From: Acanthosepion esculentum | Taxonomy: Eukaryota > Mollusca > Cephalopoda > Sepiida > Sepiidae | Length of the DNA stretch: 64,000 nt | Direction: 5' to 3' | Assembly (NCBI GenBank): GCA_964036315.1 | Contig: OZ038478.1 | Span: 144,051,557-144,115,556, forward strand | Shown: in pieces, positions 51,736-63,676 of the stretch | How positions within the stretch are numbered: position 1 is the stretch's first letter | Layout: every line of letters starts with the position of its first letter | Made by a program: the position numbers and the translations under genes | The notes under the pieces: generated by a model | What the model saw: the letters and a program-made list of their open reading frames with translations, nothing else | Told to the model about the DNA's origin: nothing | Database searches by the model: none

Positions 51736-53085
51736 CCCTCCCCCATCTATGGGTAAATATTAGGACATACTGAGTTCTATAGTCTCGGAAAAGGAAAACA
51801 TTCGAATTCAGCTTGGATCGAATGCATCAAGGTTGAGGAACCGGGAGCCGAGTTTGAACTCTAGTCGTGTTCATTACAACTCTACTCTCCCTCCCCCATC
51901 TATGGGTAAATATTAGGACATACTGAGTTCTATACTCTCGGAACATTTAAACATTCGAATTCAGCTTGGATCGAATGCATCTAGGATTGAGGAACCGGGA
52001 GCCGAGTTTGAACTCTAGTCGTGTTCATTACAACTCTACTCTCCCTCCCCCATCTATGGGTAAATATTAGGACATACTGAGTTCTATAGTCTCGGAAAAG
52101 GAAAACATTCGAATTCAGCTTGGATCGAATGCATCTAGGATTGAGGAACCGGGAGCCGAGTTCGAACTCTAGTCGTGTTCATTACAACTCTACTCTCCCT
52201 CCCCCATCTATGGGTAAATATTAGGACATACTGAGTTCTATAGTCTCGGAAAAGGAAAACATTCGAATTCAGCTTGGATCGAATGCATCTAGGATTGAGG
52301 AACCGGGAGCCGAGTTTGAACTCTAGTCGTGATCATTACAACTCTACTCTCCCTCCCCCATCTATGGGTAAATATTAGGACATACTGAGTTCTTTTGTCT
52401 CGGAAAATTTAAACATTCGAATTCAGCTTGGATCGAATGCATCTAGGATTGAGGAACCGGGAGCCGAGTTTGAACTCTAGTCGTGTTCATTACAACTCTA
52501 CTCTCCCTCCCCCATCTATGGGTAAATATTAGGACATACTGAGTTCTATAGTCTCGGAAAAGGAAACATTCGAATTCAGCTTGGATCGAATGCATCTAGT
52601 CGTGTTCATTACAACTCTACTCTCCCTCCCCCATCTATGTGTAAATATTAGGACATACTGAGTTCTATACTCTCGGAAAATTTAAACATTCGAATTCAGC
52701 TTGGATCGAATGCATCAAGGATTGAGGAACCGGGAGCCGAGTTTGAACTCTAGTCGTGTTCATTACAACTCTACTCTCCCTCCCCCATCTATGGGTAAAT
52801 ATTAGGACATACTGAGTTCTATAGTCTCGGAAAAGGAAAACATTCGAATTCAGCTTGGATCGAATGCATCTAGGATTGAGGAACCGGGAGCCGAGTTTGA
52901 ACTCTAGTCGTGTTCATTACAACTCTACTCTCCCTCCCCCATCTATGGGTAAATATTAGGACATACTGAGTTCTATAGTCTCGGAACATTTAAACATTCG
53001 AATTCAGCTTGGATCGAATGCATCTAGGATTGAGGAACCGGGAGCCGAGTTTGAACTCTAGTCGTGTTCATTACAACTCTACTCT
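51736..53085 (+). repeat. 9-monomer higher-order unit, first copy (1,350 bp)
   Basis: In order: a 153-bp monomer with GCATCAAGGTTGAGG (one base lost), CTATACTCTCGGAACATTT, GTTCGAACTC, CGTGATCATT, TTCTTTTGTCTCGG with AAAATTT, an ordinary-looking monomer cut by a 34-bp deletion, ATGTGTAAAT with CTATACTCTCGGAAAATTT and ATCAAGGATTG, an ordinary monomer, and a GGAACATTT monomer. The whole order repeats immediately downstream. Confidence 0.87.
52505..52623 (+). repeat. Truncated 119-bp monomer (34-bp deletion plus one base)
   Basis: The sequence runs GCATCTAGTCGTGTTC, joining monomer position 96 directly to 131. The 34 missing bases lie between the two TCTAG copies (92-96 and 126-130), and one TCTAG is retained, as expected for slippage or microhomology repair. 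A further single A is missing in GGAAACATTCG near 52,563. Confidence 0.93.
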
Positions 53086-54590
53086 CCCTCCCCCATCTAT
53101 GGGTAAATATTAGGACATACTGAGTTCTATAGTCTCGGAAAAGGAAAACATTCGAATTCAGCTTGGATCGAATGCATCAAGGTTGAGGAACCGGGAGCCG
53201 AGTTTGAACTCTTGTCGTGTTCATTACAACTCTACTCTCCCTCCCCCATCTATGGGTAAATATTAGGACATACTGAGTTCTATACTCTCGGAACATTTAA
53301 ACATTCGAATTCAGCTTGGATCGAATGCATCTAGGATTGAGGAACCGGGAGCCGAGTTTGAACTCTAGTCGTGTTCATTACAACTCTACTCTCCCTCCCC
53401 CATCTATGGGTAAATATTAGGACATACTGAGTTCTATAGTCTCGGAAAAGGAAAACATTCGAATTCAGCTTGGATCGAATGCATCTAGGATTGAGGAACC
53501 GGGAGCCGAGTTCGACCTCTAGTCGTGTTCATTACAACTCTACTCTCCCTCCCCCATCTATGGGTAAATATTAGGACATACTGAGTTCTATAGTCTCGGA
53601 AAAGGAAAACATTCGAATTCAGCTTGGATCGAATGCATCTAGGATTGAGGAACCGGGAGCCGAGTTTGAACTCTAGTCGTGATCATTACAACTCTACTCT
53701 CCCTCCCCCATCTATGGGTAAATATTAGGACATACTGAGTTCTTTTGTCTCGGAAAATTTAAACATTCGAATTCAGCTTGGATCGAATGCATCTAGGATT
53801 GAGGAACCGGGAGCCGAGTTTGAACTCTAGTCGTGTTCATTACAACTCTACTCTCCCTCCCCCATCTATGGGTAAATATTAGGACATACTGAGTACTATA
53901 GTCTCGGAAAAGGAAAACATTCGAATTCAGCTTGGATCGAATGCATCTAGGATTGAGGACCCGGGAGCCCAGTTTGAACTCTAGTCGTGTTCATTACAAC
54001 TCTACTCTCCCTCCCCCATCTATGGGTAAATATTAGGACATACTGAGTTCTATAGTCTCGGAAAAGGAAAACATTCGAATTCAGCTTGGATCGAATGCAT
54101 CTAGTCGTGTTCATTACAACTCTACTCTCCCTCCCCCATCTATGTGTAAATATTAGGACATACTGAGTTCTATACTCTCGGAAAATTTAAACATTCGAAT
54201 TCAGCTTGGATCGAATGCATCAAGGATTGAGGAACCGGGAGCCGAGTTTGAACTCTAGTCGTGTTCATTACAACTCTACTCTCCCTCCCCCACCTATGGG
54301 TAAATATTAGGACATACTGAGTTCTATAGTCTCGGAAAAGGAAAACATTCGAATTCAGCTTGGATCGAATGCATCTAGGATTGAGGAACCGGGAGCCTAG
54401 TTTGAACTCTAGTCGTGTTCATTACAACTCTACTCTCCCTCCCCCATCTATGGGTAAATATTAGGACATACTGAGTTCTATAGTCTCGGAACATTTAAAC
54501 ATTCGAATTCAGCTTGGATCGAATGCATCTAGGATTGAGGAACCGGGAGCCGAGTTTGAACTCTAGTCGTGTTCATTACAACTCTACTCT
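53086..54590 (+). repeat. 10-monomer higher-order unit, second copy (1,505 bp)
   Basis: It repeats the nine-monomer unit, including the 153-bp GGTTGAGG monomer at 53,086-53,238. One extra monomer is inserted at about 53,855-54,008, marked by GAGTACTATAG and GACCCGGGAGCCCAG, the latter creating the only SmaI site I noticed. Private changes include CTCTTGTCG and GTTCGACCTC. Confidence 0.86.
54009..54128 (+). repeat. Truncated 120-bp monomer (same 34-bp deletion)
   Basis: It has the identical TCTAG-to-TCTAG deletion as at 52,505 but keeps the full AAAACATTCG, so it is one base longer. The shared breakpoint and flanking markers indicate one deletion event, copied when the 9/10-monomer unit duplicated. 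The extra base loss in the left copy came later or was not copied. Confidence 0.93.
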
Positions 54591-55668
54591 CCCTCCTCCA
54601 TGTATGGGTAAATATTAGGACATACTGAGTTCTATAGTCTCGGAAAAGGAAAACATTCGACTTCAGCTTGGATCGAATGCATCTAGGATTGAGGAACCGG
54701 GAGCCGAGTTTGAACTCTAGTCGTGTTCATTACAACTCTACTCTCCCTCCCCCATCTATGGGTAAATATTAGGACATACTGAGTTCTATAGTCTCGGAAA
54801 AGGAAAACATTCGAATTCAGCTTGGATCGAATGCATCTAGGATTGAGGAACCGGGAGCCGAGTTTGAACTCTAGTCGTGTTCATTACAACTCTACTCTAC
54901 CACCCCCATCTATGGGTAAATATTCGGACATACTTAGTTCTATAGTCTCAGAAAAGGAAAACATTCGAATTCAGCTTGGATCGAATGCATCTAGGATTGA
55001 GGAACCGGGAGCCGAGTTTGAACTCTAGTCGTGTTCATTACAACTCTACTCTCCCTCCCCCATCTATGGGTAAATATTGGGACATACTGAGTTCTATAGA
55101 CTCGGAATAGGAAAACATTCGAATTCAGCTTGGATCGAATGCATCTAGGATTGAGGAACCGGGAGCCGAGTTTGAACTCTAGTCGTGTTCATTACAACTC
55201 TACTCTCCCTCCCCCATCTATGGGTAAATATTAGGACATACTGAGTTCTATAGTCTCGGAAAAGGAAAACATTCGAATTCAGCTTGGATCGAATGCATCT
55301 AGGATTGAGGAACCGGGAGCCGAGTTTGAACTCTAGTCGTGTTCATTACAACTCTACTCTCCCTCCCCCATCTATGGGTAAATATTAGGACATACTGAGT
55401 TCTATAGTCTCGGAACATTTAAACATTCGAATTCAGCTTGGATCGAATGCATCTAGGATTGAGGAACCGGGAGCCGAGTTTGAACTCTAGTCGTGTTCAT
55501 TACAACCCTACCCTCCCTCCCCCATCTATGGGTAAATATTAGGACATACTGAGTTCTATAGTCTAGGAAAAGGATAACATTCGAATTCAGCTTGGATCGA
55601 ATGCATCTAGGATTGAGGAACCGGGAGCCGAGTTTGAACTCTAGTCGTGTTCATTACAACTCTACTCT
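54129..55668 (+). repeat. 10-monomer block, first copy of a 21-monomer repeat
   Basis: The ordered markers are ATGTGTAAAT with ATCAAGGATTG, an ordinary monomer, GGAACATTT, CCTCCATGTATGG with CGACTTCAG, an ordinary monomer, CTACCACCCCC with TATTCGG and ACTTAG, TATTGGGAC with GGAATAGG, an ordinary monomer, GGAACATTT, and ACCCTACCC with CTAGGAAAAGGATAAC. The order recurs 3,234 bp downstream. Confidence 0.86.
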
Positions 55669-57362
55669 CCCTCCCCCATCTATGGGTAAATATTAGGACA
55701 TACTGAGTTCTATAGTCTCGGAAAAGGAAAACATTCGAATTCAGCTTGGATCGAATGCATCTAGGATTGAGGAACCGGGAGCCGAGTTTGAACTCTAGTC
55801 GTGTTCATTACAACTCTACTCTCCCTCCCCCATCTATGGGTAAATATTAGGACATACTGAGTTCTATAGTCTCGGAAAAGGAAAACATTCGAATTCAGCT
55901 TGGATCGAATGCATCTAGGATTGAGGAACCGGGAGCCGAGTTTGAACTCTAGTCGTGTTCATTACAACTCTACTCTCCCTCCCCCATCTATGGGTAAATA
56001 TTAGGACATACTGAGTTCTATAGTCTCGGAACATTTAAACATTCGAATTCAGCTTGGATCGAATGCATCTAGGATTGAGGAACCGGGAGCCGAGTTTGAA
56101 CTCTAGTCGTGTTCATTACAACCCTACCCTCCCTCCCCCATCTATGGGTAAATATTAGGACATACTGAGTTCTATAGTCTAGGAAAAGGATAACATTCGA
56201 ATTCAGCTTGGATCGAATGCATCTAGGATTGAGTAACCGGGAGCCGAGTTTGAACTCTAGTCGTGTTCATTACAACTCTACTCTCCCTCCCCCATCTATG
56301 GGTAAATATTGGGACATACTGAGTTCTATAGTCTCGGAATAGGAAAACATTCGAATTCAGCTTGGATCGAATGCATCTAGGATTGAGGAACCGGGAGCCG
56401 AGTTTGAACTCTAGTCGTGTTCATTACAACTCTACTCTCCCTCCCCCATCTATGGGTAAATATTAGGACATACTGAGTTCTATAGTCTCGGAAAAGGAAA
56501 ACATTCGAATTCAGCTTGGATCGAATGCATCTAGGATTGAGGAACCGGGAGCCGCGTTTGAACTCTAGTCGTGTTCATTACAACCATACTCTCCCTCCCC
56601 CATCTATGGGTAAATATTAGGACATACTGAGTTCTATAGTCTCGGAAAAGGAAAACATTCGAATTCAGCTTGGATCGAATGCATCTAGGATTGAGGAACC
56701 GGGAGCCGAGTTTGAACTCTAGTCGTGTTCATTACAACTCTACTCTCCATCCCCCATCTATGGGTAAATATTAGGACATACTGATTTCTATAGTCTCGGA
56801 ACATTTAAACATTCGAATTCAGCTTGGATCGAATGCATCTAGGATTGAGGAACCGGGAGCCGAGTTTGAACTCTAGTCGTGTTCATTACAACCCTACCCT
56901 CCCTCCCCCATCTATGGGTAAATATTAGGACATACTGAGTTCTATAGTCTAGGAAAAGGATAACATTCGAATTCAGCTTGGATCGAATGCATCTAGGATT
57001 GAGGAACCGGGAGCCGAGTTTGAACTCTAGTCGTGTTCATTACAACTCTACTCTCCCTCCCCCATCTATGGGTAAATATTAGGACATACTGAGTTCTATA
57101 GTCTCGGAAAAGGAAAACATTTGAATTCAGCTTGGATCGAATGCATCTAGGATTGAGGAACCGGGAGCCGAGTTTGAACTCTAGTCGTGTTCATTACAAC
57201 TCTACTCTCCCTCCCCGATCTATGGGTAAATATTAGGACATACTGAGTTCTATAGTCTCGGAAAAGGAAAACATTCGAATTCAGCTTGGATCGAATGCAT
57301 CTAGGATTGAGGAACCGGGAGGCGAGATTGAACTCTAGTCGTGTTCATTACAACTCTACTCT

Positions 57363-58902
57363 CCCTCCCCCATCTATGTGTAAATATTAGGACATACTGA
57401 GTTCTATACTCTCGGAAAATTTAAACATTCGAATTCAGCTTGGATCGAATGCATCAAGGATTGAGGAACCGGGAGCCGAGTTTGAACTCTAGTCGTGTTC
57501 ATTACAACTCTACTCTCCCTCCCCCATCTATGGGTAAATATTAGGACATACTGAGTTCTATAGTCTCGGAAAAGGAAAACATTCGAATTCAGCTTGGATC
57601 GAATGCATCTAGGATTGAGGAACCGGGAGCCGAGTTTGAACTCTAGTCGTGTTCATTACAACTCTACTCTCCCTCCCCCATCTATGGGTAAATATTAGGA
57701 CATACTGAGTTCTATAGTCTCGGAACATTTAAACATTCGAATTCAGCTTGGATCGAATGCATCTAGGATTGAGGAACCGGGAGCCGAGTTTGAACTCTAG
57801 TCGTGTTCATTACAACTCAACTCTCCCTCCTCCATGTATGGGTAAATATTAGGACATACTGAGTTCTATAGTCTCGGAAAAGGAAAACATTCGACTTCAG
57901 CTTGGATCGAATGCATCTAGGATTGAGGAACCGGGAGCCGAGTTTGAACTCTAGTCGTGTTCATTACAACTCTACTCTCCCTCCCCCATCTATGGGTAAA
58001 TATTAGGACATACTGAGTTCTATAGTCTCGGAAAAGGAAAACATTCGAATTCAGCTTGGATCGAATGCATCTAGGATTGAGGAACCGGGAGCCGAGTTTG
58101 AACTCTAGTCGTGTTCATTACAACTCTACTCTACCACCCCCATCTATGGGTAAATATTCGGACATACTTAGTTCTATAGTCTCAGAAAAGGAAAACATTC
58201 GAATTCAGCTTGGATCGAATGCATCTAGGATTGAGGAACCGGGAGCCGAGTTTGAACTCTAGTCGTGTTCATTACAACTCTACTCTCCCTCCCCCATCTA
58301 TGGGTAAATATTGGGACATACTGAGTTCTATAGTCTCGGAATAGGAAAACATTCGAATTCAGCTTGGATCGAATGCATCTAGGATTGAGGAACCGGGAGC
58401 CGAGTTTGAACTCTAGTCGTGTTCATTACAACTCTACTCTCCCTCCCCCATCTATGGGTAAATATTAGGACATACTGAGTTCTATAGTCTCGGAAAAGGA
58501 AAACATTCGAATTCAGCTTGGATCGAATGCATCTAGGATTGAGGAACCGGGAGCCGAGTTTGAACTCTAGTCGTGTTCATTACAACTCTACTCTGCCTCC
58601 CCCATCTATGGGTAAATATTAGGACATACTGAGTTCTATAGTCTCGGAACATTTAAACATTCGAATTCAGCTTGGATCGAATGCATCTAGGATTGAGGAA
58701 CCGGGAGCCGAGTTTGAACTCTAGTCGTGTTCATTACAACCCTACCCTCCCTCCCCCATCTATGGGTAAATATTAGGACATACTGAGTTCTATAGTCTAG
58801 GAAAAGGATAACATTCGAATTCAGCTTGGATCGAATGCATCTAGGATTGAGGAACCGGGAGCCGAGTTTGAACTCTAGTCGTGTTCATTACAACTCTACT
58901 CT
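57363..58902 (+). repeat. 10-monomer block, second copy of a 21-monomer repeat
   Basis: It repeats 54,129-55,668, including the rare CCTCCATGTATGG, CGACTTCAG and CTACCACCCCC changes. Private changes include ACTCAACTCTCC near 57,818 and CTCTGCCTCC near 58,594. After 58,902 a TATTGGGAC monomer follows, where the first copy has an ordinary one. Confidence 0.86.
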
Positions 58903-59518
58903 CCCTCCCCCATCTATGGGTAAATATTGGGACATACTGAGTTCTATAGTCTCGGAATAGGAAAACATTCGAATTCAGCTTGGATCAAATGCATCTAGGA
59001 TTGAGGAACCGGGAGCCGAGTTTGAACTCTAGTCGTGTTCATTACAACTCTACTCTCCATCCCCCATCTATGGGTAAATATTAGGACATACTGAGTTCTA
59101 TAGTCTCGGAACATTTAAACATTCGAATTCAGCTTGGATCGAATGCATCTAGGATTGAGGAACCGGGAGCCGAGTTTGAACTCTAGTCGTGTTCATTACA
59201 ACCCTACCCTCCCTCCCCCATCTATGGGTAAATATTAGGACATACTGAGTTCTATAGTCTCGGAAAAGGATAACATTCGAATTCAGCTTGGATCGAATGC
59301 ATCTAGGATTGAGGAACCGGGAGCCGAGTTTGAACTCTAGTCGTGTTCATTACAACTCTACTCTCCCTCCCCCATCTATGGGTAAATATTAGGACATACT
59401 GAGTTCTATAGTCTCGGAAAAGGAAAACATTTGAATTCAGCTTGGATCGAATGCATCTAGGATTGAGGAACCGGGAGCCGAGTTTGAACTCTAGTCGTGT
59501 TCATTACAACTCTACTCT

Positions 59519-60134
59519 CCCTCCCCCATCTATGGGTAAATATTAGGACATACTGAGTTCTATAGTCTCGGAACATTTAAACATTCGAATTCAGCTTGGA
59601 TCGAATGCATCTAGGATTGAGGAACCGGGAGCCGAGTTTGAACTCTAGTCGTGTTCATTACAACCCTACTCTCCCTCCCCCATCTATGGGTAAATATTAG
59701 GACAAACTGAGTTCTATAATCTAGGAAAAGGAAAACATTCGAATTCAGCTTGGATCGAATGCATCTAGGATTGAGGAACCGGGAGCCGAGTTTGAACTCT
59801 AATCGAGTTCACTACAACTCTACTCTCCCTCCCCCATCTATGGGTAAATATTAGGACATACTGAGTTCTATAGTCTCGGAACATTTAAACATTCGAATTC
59901 AGCTTGGATCGAATGCATCTAGGATTGAGGAACCGGGAGCCGAGTTTGAACTCTAGTCGTGTTCATTACAACCCTACCCTCCCTCCCCCATCTATGGGTA
60001 AATATTAGGACATACTGAGTTCTATAGTCTAGGAAAAGGATAACATTCGAATTCAGCTTGGATCGAATGCATCTAGGATTGAGGAACCGGGAGCCGAGTT
60101 TGAACTCTAGTCGTGTTCATTACAACTCTACTCT
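59519..60134 (+). repeat. Four-monomer block repeated nine monomers on
   Basis: In order: a GGAACATTT monomer, a monomer with ACAAACTGAG, ATAATCTAGG and AATCGAGTTCACTAC, another GGAACATTT monomer, and an ACCCTACCC/GGATAAC monomer. The same four recur at 60,905-61,520. The unusual AATCGAGTTCAC change occurs only in these two places as far as I can see. Confidence 0.82.
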
Positions 60135-61212
60135 CCCTCCCCCATCTATGGGTAAATATTAGGACATACTGAGTTCTATAGTCTCGGAAAAGGAAAACAT
60201 TCGAATTCAGCTTGGATCGAATGCATCTAGGATTGAGGAACCGGGAGCCGAGTTTGAACTCTAGTCGTGTTCATTACAACTCTACTCTGCCTCCCCCATC
60301 TATGGGTAAATATTAGGACATACTGAGTTCTATAGTCTCGGAACATTTAAACATTCGAATTCAGCTTGGATCGAATGCATCTAGGATTGAGGAACCGGGA
60401 GCCGAGTTTGAACTCTAGTCGTGTTCATTACAACCCTACCCTCCCTCCCCCATCTATGGGTAAATATTAGGACATACTGAGTTCTATAGTCTAGGAAAAG
60501 GATAACATTCGAATTCAGCTTGGATCGAATGCATCTAGGATTGAGGAACCGGGAGCCGAGTTTGAACTCTAGTCGTGTTCATTACAACTCTACTCTCCCT
60601 CCCCCATCTATGGGTAAATATTGGGACATACTGAGTTCTATAGTCTCGGAATAGGAAAACATTCGAATTCAGCTTGGATCGAATGCATCTAGGATTGAGG
60701 AACCGGGAGCCGAGTTTGAACTCTAGTCGTGTTCATTACAACTCTACTCTCCCTCCCCCATCTATGGGTAAATATTGGGACATACTGAGTTCTATAGTCT
60801 CGGAATAGGAAAACATTCGAATTCAGCTTGGATCAAATGCATCTAGGATTGAGGAACCGGGAGCCGAGTTTGAACTCTAGTCGTGTTCATTACAACTCTA
60901 CTCTCCCTCCCCCATCTATGGGTAAATATTAGGACATACTGAGTTCTATAGTCTCGGAACATTTAAACATTCGAATTCAGCTTGGATCGAATGCATCTAG
61001 GATTGAGGAACCGGGAGCCGAGTTTGAACTCTAGTCGTGTTCATTACAACCCTACTCTCCCTCCCCCATCTATGGGTAAATATTAGGACAAACTGAGTTC
61101 TATAATCTAGGAAAAGGAAAACATTCGAATTCAGCTTGGATCGAATGCATCTAGGATTGAGGAACCGGGAGCCGAGTTTGAACTCTAATCGAGTTCACTA
61201 CAACTCTACTCT

Positions 61213-61982
61213 CCCTCCCCCATCTATGGGTAAATATTAGGACATACTGAGTTCTATAGTCTCGGAACATTTAAACATTCGAATTCAGCTTGGATCGAAT
61301 GCATCTAGGATTGAGGAACCGGGAGCCGAGTTTGAACTCTAGTCGTGTTCATTACAACCCTACCCTCCCTCCCCCATCTATGGGTAAATATTAGGACATA
61401 CTGAGTTCTATAGTCTAGGAAAAGGATAACATTCGAATTCAGCTTGGATCGAATGCATCTAGGATTGAGGAACCGGGAGCCGAGTTTGAACTCTAGTCGT
61501 GTTCATTACAACTCTACTCTCCCTCCCCCATCTATGGGTAAATATTGGGACATACTGAGTTCTATAGTCTCGGAATAGGAAAACATTCGAATTCAGCTTG
61601 GATCGAATGCATCTAGGATTGAGGAACCGGGAGCCGAGTTTGAACTCTAGTCGTGTTCATTACAACTCTACTCTCCCTCCCCCATCTATGGGTAAATATT
61701 AGGACATACTGAGTTCTATAGTCTCGGAAAAGGAAAACATTCGAATTCAGCTTGGATCGAATGCATCTAGGATTGAGGAACCGGGAGCCGCGTTTGAACT
61801 CTAGTCGTGTTCATTACAACTCTACTCTCCCTCCCCCATCTATGGGTAAATATTAGGACATACTGAGTTCTATAGTCTCGGAAAAGGAAAACATTCGAAT
61901 TCAGCTTGGATCGAATGCATCTAGGATTGAGGAACCGGGAGCCGAGTTTGAACTCTAGTCGTGTTCATTACAACTCTACTCT
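61213..61982 (+). repeat. 5-monomer higher-order repeat, unit 1 (770 bp)
   Basis: Monomer order: (1) GGAACATTTAAAC; (2) ACCCTACCC start with CTAGGAAAAGGATAAC; (3) TATTGGGAC with GGAATAGG; (4) otherwise ordinary but with GCCGCGTTT; (5) ordinary. This fixed order repeats to the end of the window, making it a true HOR. Confidence 0.88.
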
Positions 61983-62906
61983 CCCTCCCCCATCTATGGG
62001 TAAATATTAGGACATACTGAGTTCTATAGTCTCGGAACATTTAAACATTCGAATTCAGCTTGGATCGAATGCATCTAGGATTGAGGAACCGGGAGCCGAG
62101 TTTGAACTCTAGTCGTGTTCATTACAACCCTACCCTCCCTCCCCCATCTATGGGTAAATATTAGGACATACTGAGTTCTATAGTCTAGGAAAAGGATAAC
62201 ATTCGAATTCAGCTTGGATCGAATGCATCTAGGATTGAGGAACCGGGAGCCGAGTTTGAACTCTAGTCGTGTTCATTACAACTCTACTCTCCCTCCCCCA
62301 TCTATGGGTAAATATTGGGACATACTGAGTTCTATAGTCTCGGAATAGGAAAATATTCGAATTCAGCTTGGATCGAATGCATCTAGGATTGAGGAACCGG
62401 GAGCCGAGTTTGAACTCTAGTCGTGTTCATTACAACTCTACTCTCCCTCCCCCATCTATGGGTAAATATTAGGACATACTGAGTTCTATAGTCTCGGAAA
62501 AGGAAAACATTCGAATTCAGCTTGGATCGAATGCATCTAGGATTGAGGAACCGGGAGCCGCGTTTGAACTCTAGTCGTGTTCATTACAACTCTACTCTCC
62601 CTCCCCCATCTATGGGTAAATATTAGGACATACTGAGTTCTATAGTCTCGGAAAAGGAAAACATTCGAATTCAGCTTGGATCGAATGGATCTAGGATTGA
62701 GGAACCGGGAGCCGAGTTTGAACTCTAGTCGTGTTCATTACAACTCTACTCTCCCTCCCCCATCTATGGGTAAATATTAGGACATACTGAGTTCTATAGT
62801 CTCGGAAAAGGAAAACATTCGAATTCAGCTTGGATCGAATGCATCTAGGATTGAGGAACCGGGAGCCGAGTTTGAACTCTAGTCGTGTTCATTACAACTC
62901 TACTCT
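61983..62906 (+). repeat. 5-monomer HOR, unit 2 expanded to 6 monomers (924 bp)
   Basis: The order is the same as in unit 1, but the ordinary monomer is present twice, once with CGAATGGATC near 62,686. A private AAATATTCG near 62,352 lies in the third monomer. A single-monomer gain by unequal exchange explains the length. Confidence 0.87.
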
Positions 62907-63676
62907 CCCTCCCCCATCTATGGGTAAATATTAGGACATACTGAGTTCTATAGTCTCGGAACATTTAAACATTCGAATTCAGCTTGGATCGAATGCATCT
63001 AGGATTGAGGAACCGGGAGCCGAGTTTGAACTCTAGTCGTGTTCATTACAACCCTACCCTCCCTCCCCCATCTATGTGTAAATATTAGGACATACTGAGT
63101 TCTATAGTCTAGGAAAAGGATAACATTCGAATTCAGCTTGGATCGAATGCATCTAGGATTGAGGAACCGGGAGCCGAGTTTGAACTCTAGTCGTGTTCAT
63201 TACAACTCTACTCTCCCTCCCCCATCTATGGGTAAATATTGGGACATACTGAGTTCTATAGTCTCGGAATAGGAAAACATTCGAATTCAGCTTGGATCGA
63301 ATGCATCTAGGATTGAGGAACCGGGAGCCGAGTTTGAACTCTAGTCGTGTTCATTACAACTCTACTCTCCCTCCCCCATCTATGGGTAAATATTAGGACA
63401 TACTGAGTTCTATATTCTCGGAAAAGGAAAACATTCGAATTCAGCTTGGATCGAATGCATCTAGGATTGAGGAACCGGGAGCCGCGTTTGAACTCTAGTC
63501 GTGTTCATTACAACTCTACTCTCCCTCCCCCATCTATGGGTAAATATTAGGACATACTGAGTTCTATAGTCTCGGAAAAGGAAAACATTCGAATTCAGCT
63601 TGGATCGAATGCATCTAGGATTGAGGAACCGGGAGCCGAGTTTGAACTCTAGTCGTGTTCATTACAACTCTACTCT
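62907..63676 (+). repeat. 5-monomer HOR, unit 3 (770 bp)
   Basis: It has the same five-monomer order. Private changes are ATGTGTAAAT in the second monomer near 63,075 and TATATTCTCGG in the fourth near 63,414. Confidence 0.88.

Noticed and set aside
848..58262. Dozens of plus-strand open frames of 60-70 codons, nearly all ending GAGTTTGAACTCTAG (protein ending EFEL)
   Set aside because: Each spans about 1.3 monomers and opens only where the TAG in TATTAGG is mutated (TGAGG, TTCGG or TTTGG). Because 154 is not a multiple of 3, the frame rotates from monomer to monomer. No ribosome-binding or splice context and no selection signature is visible; these are repeat by-products.
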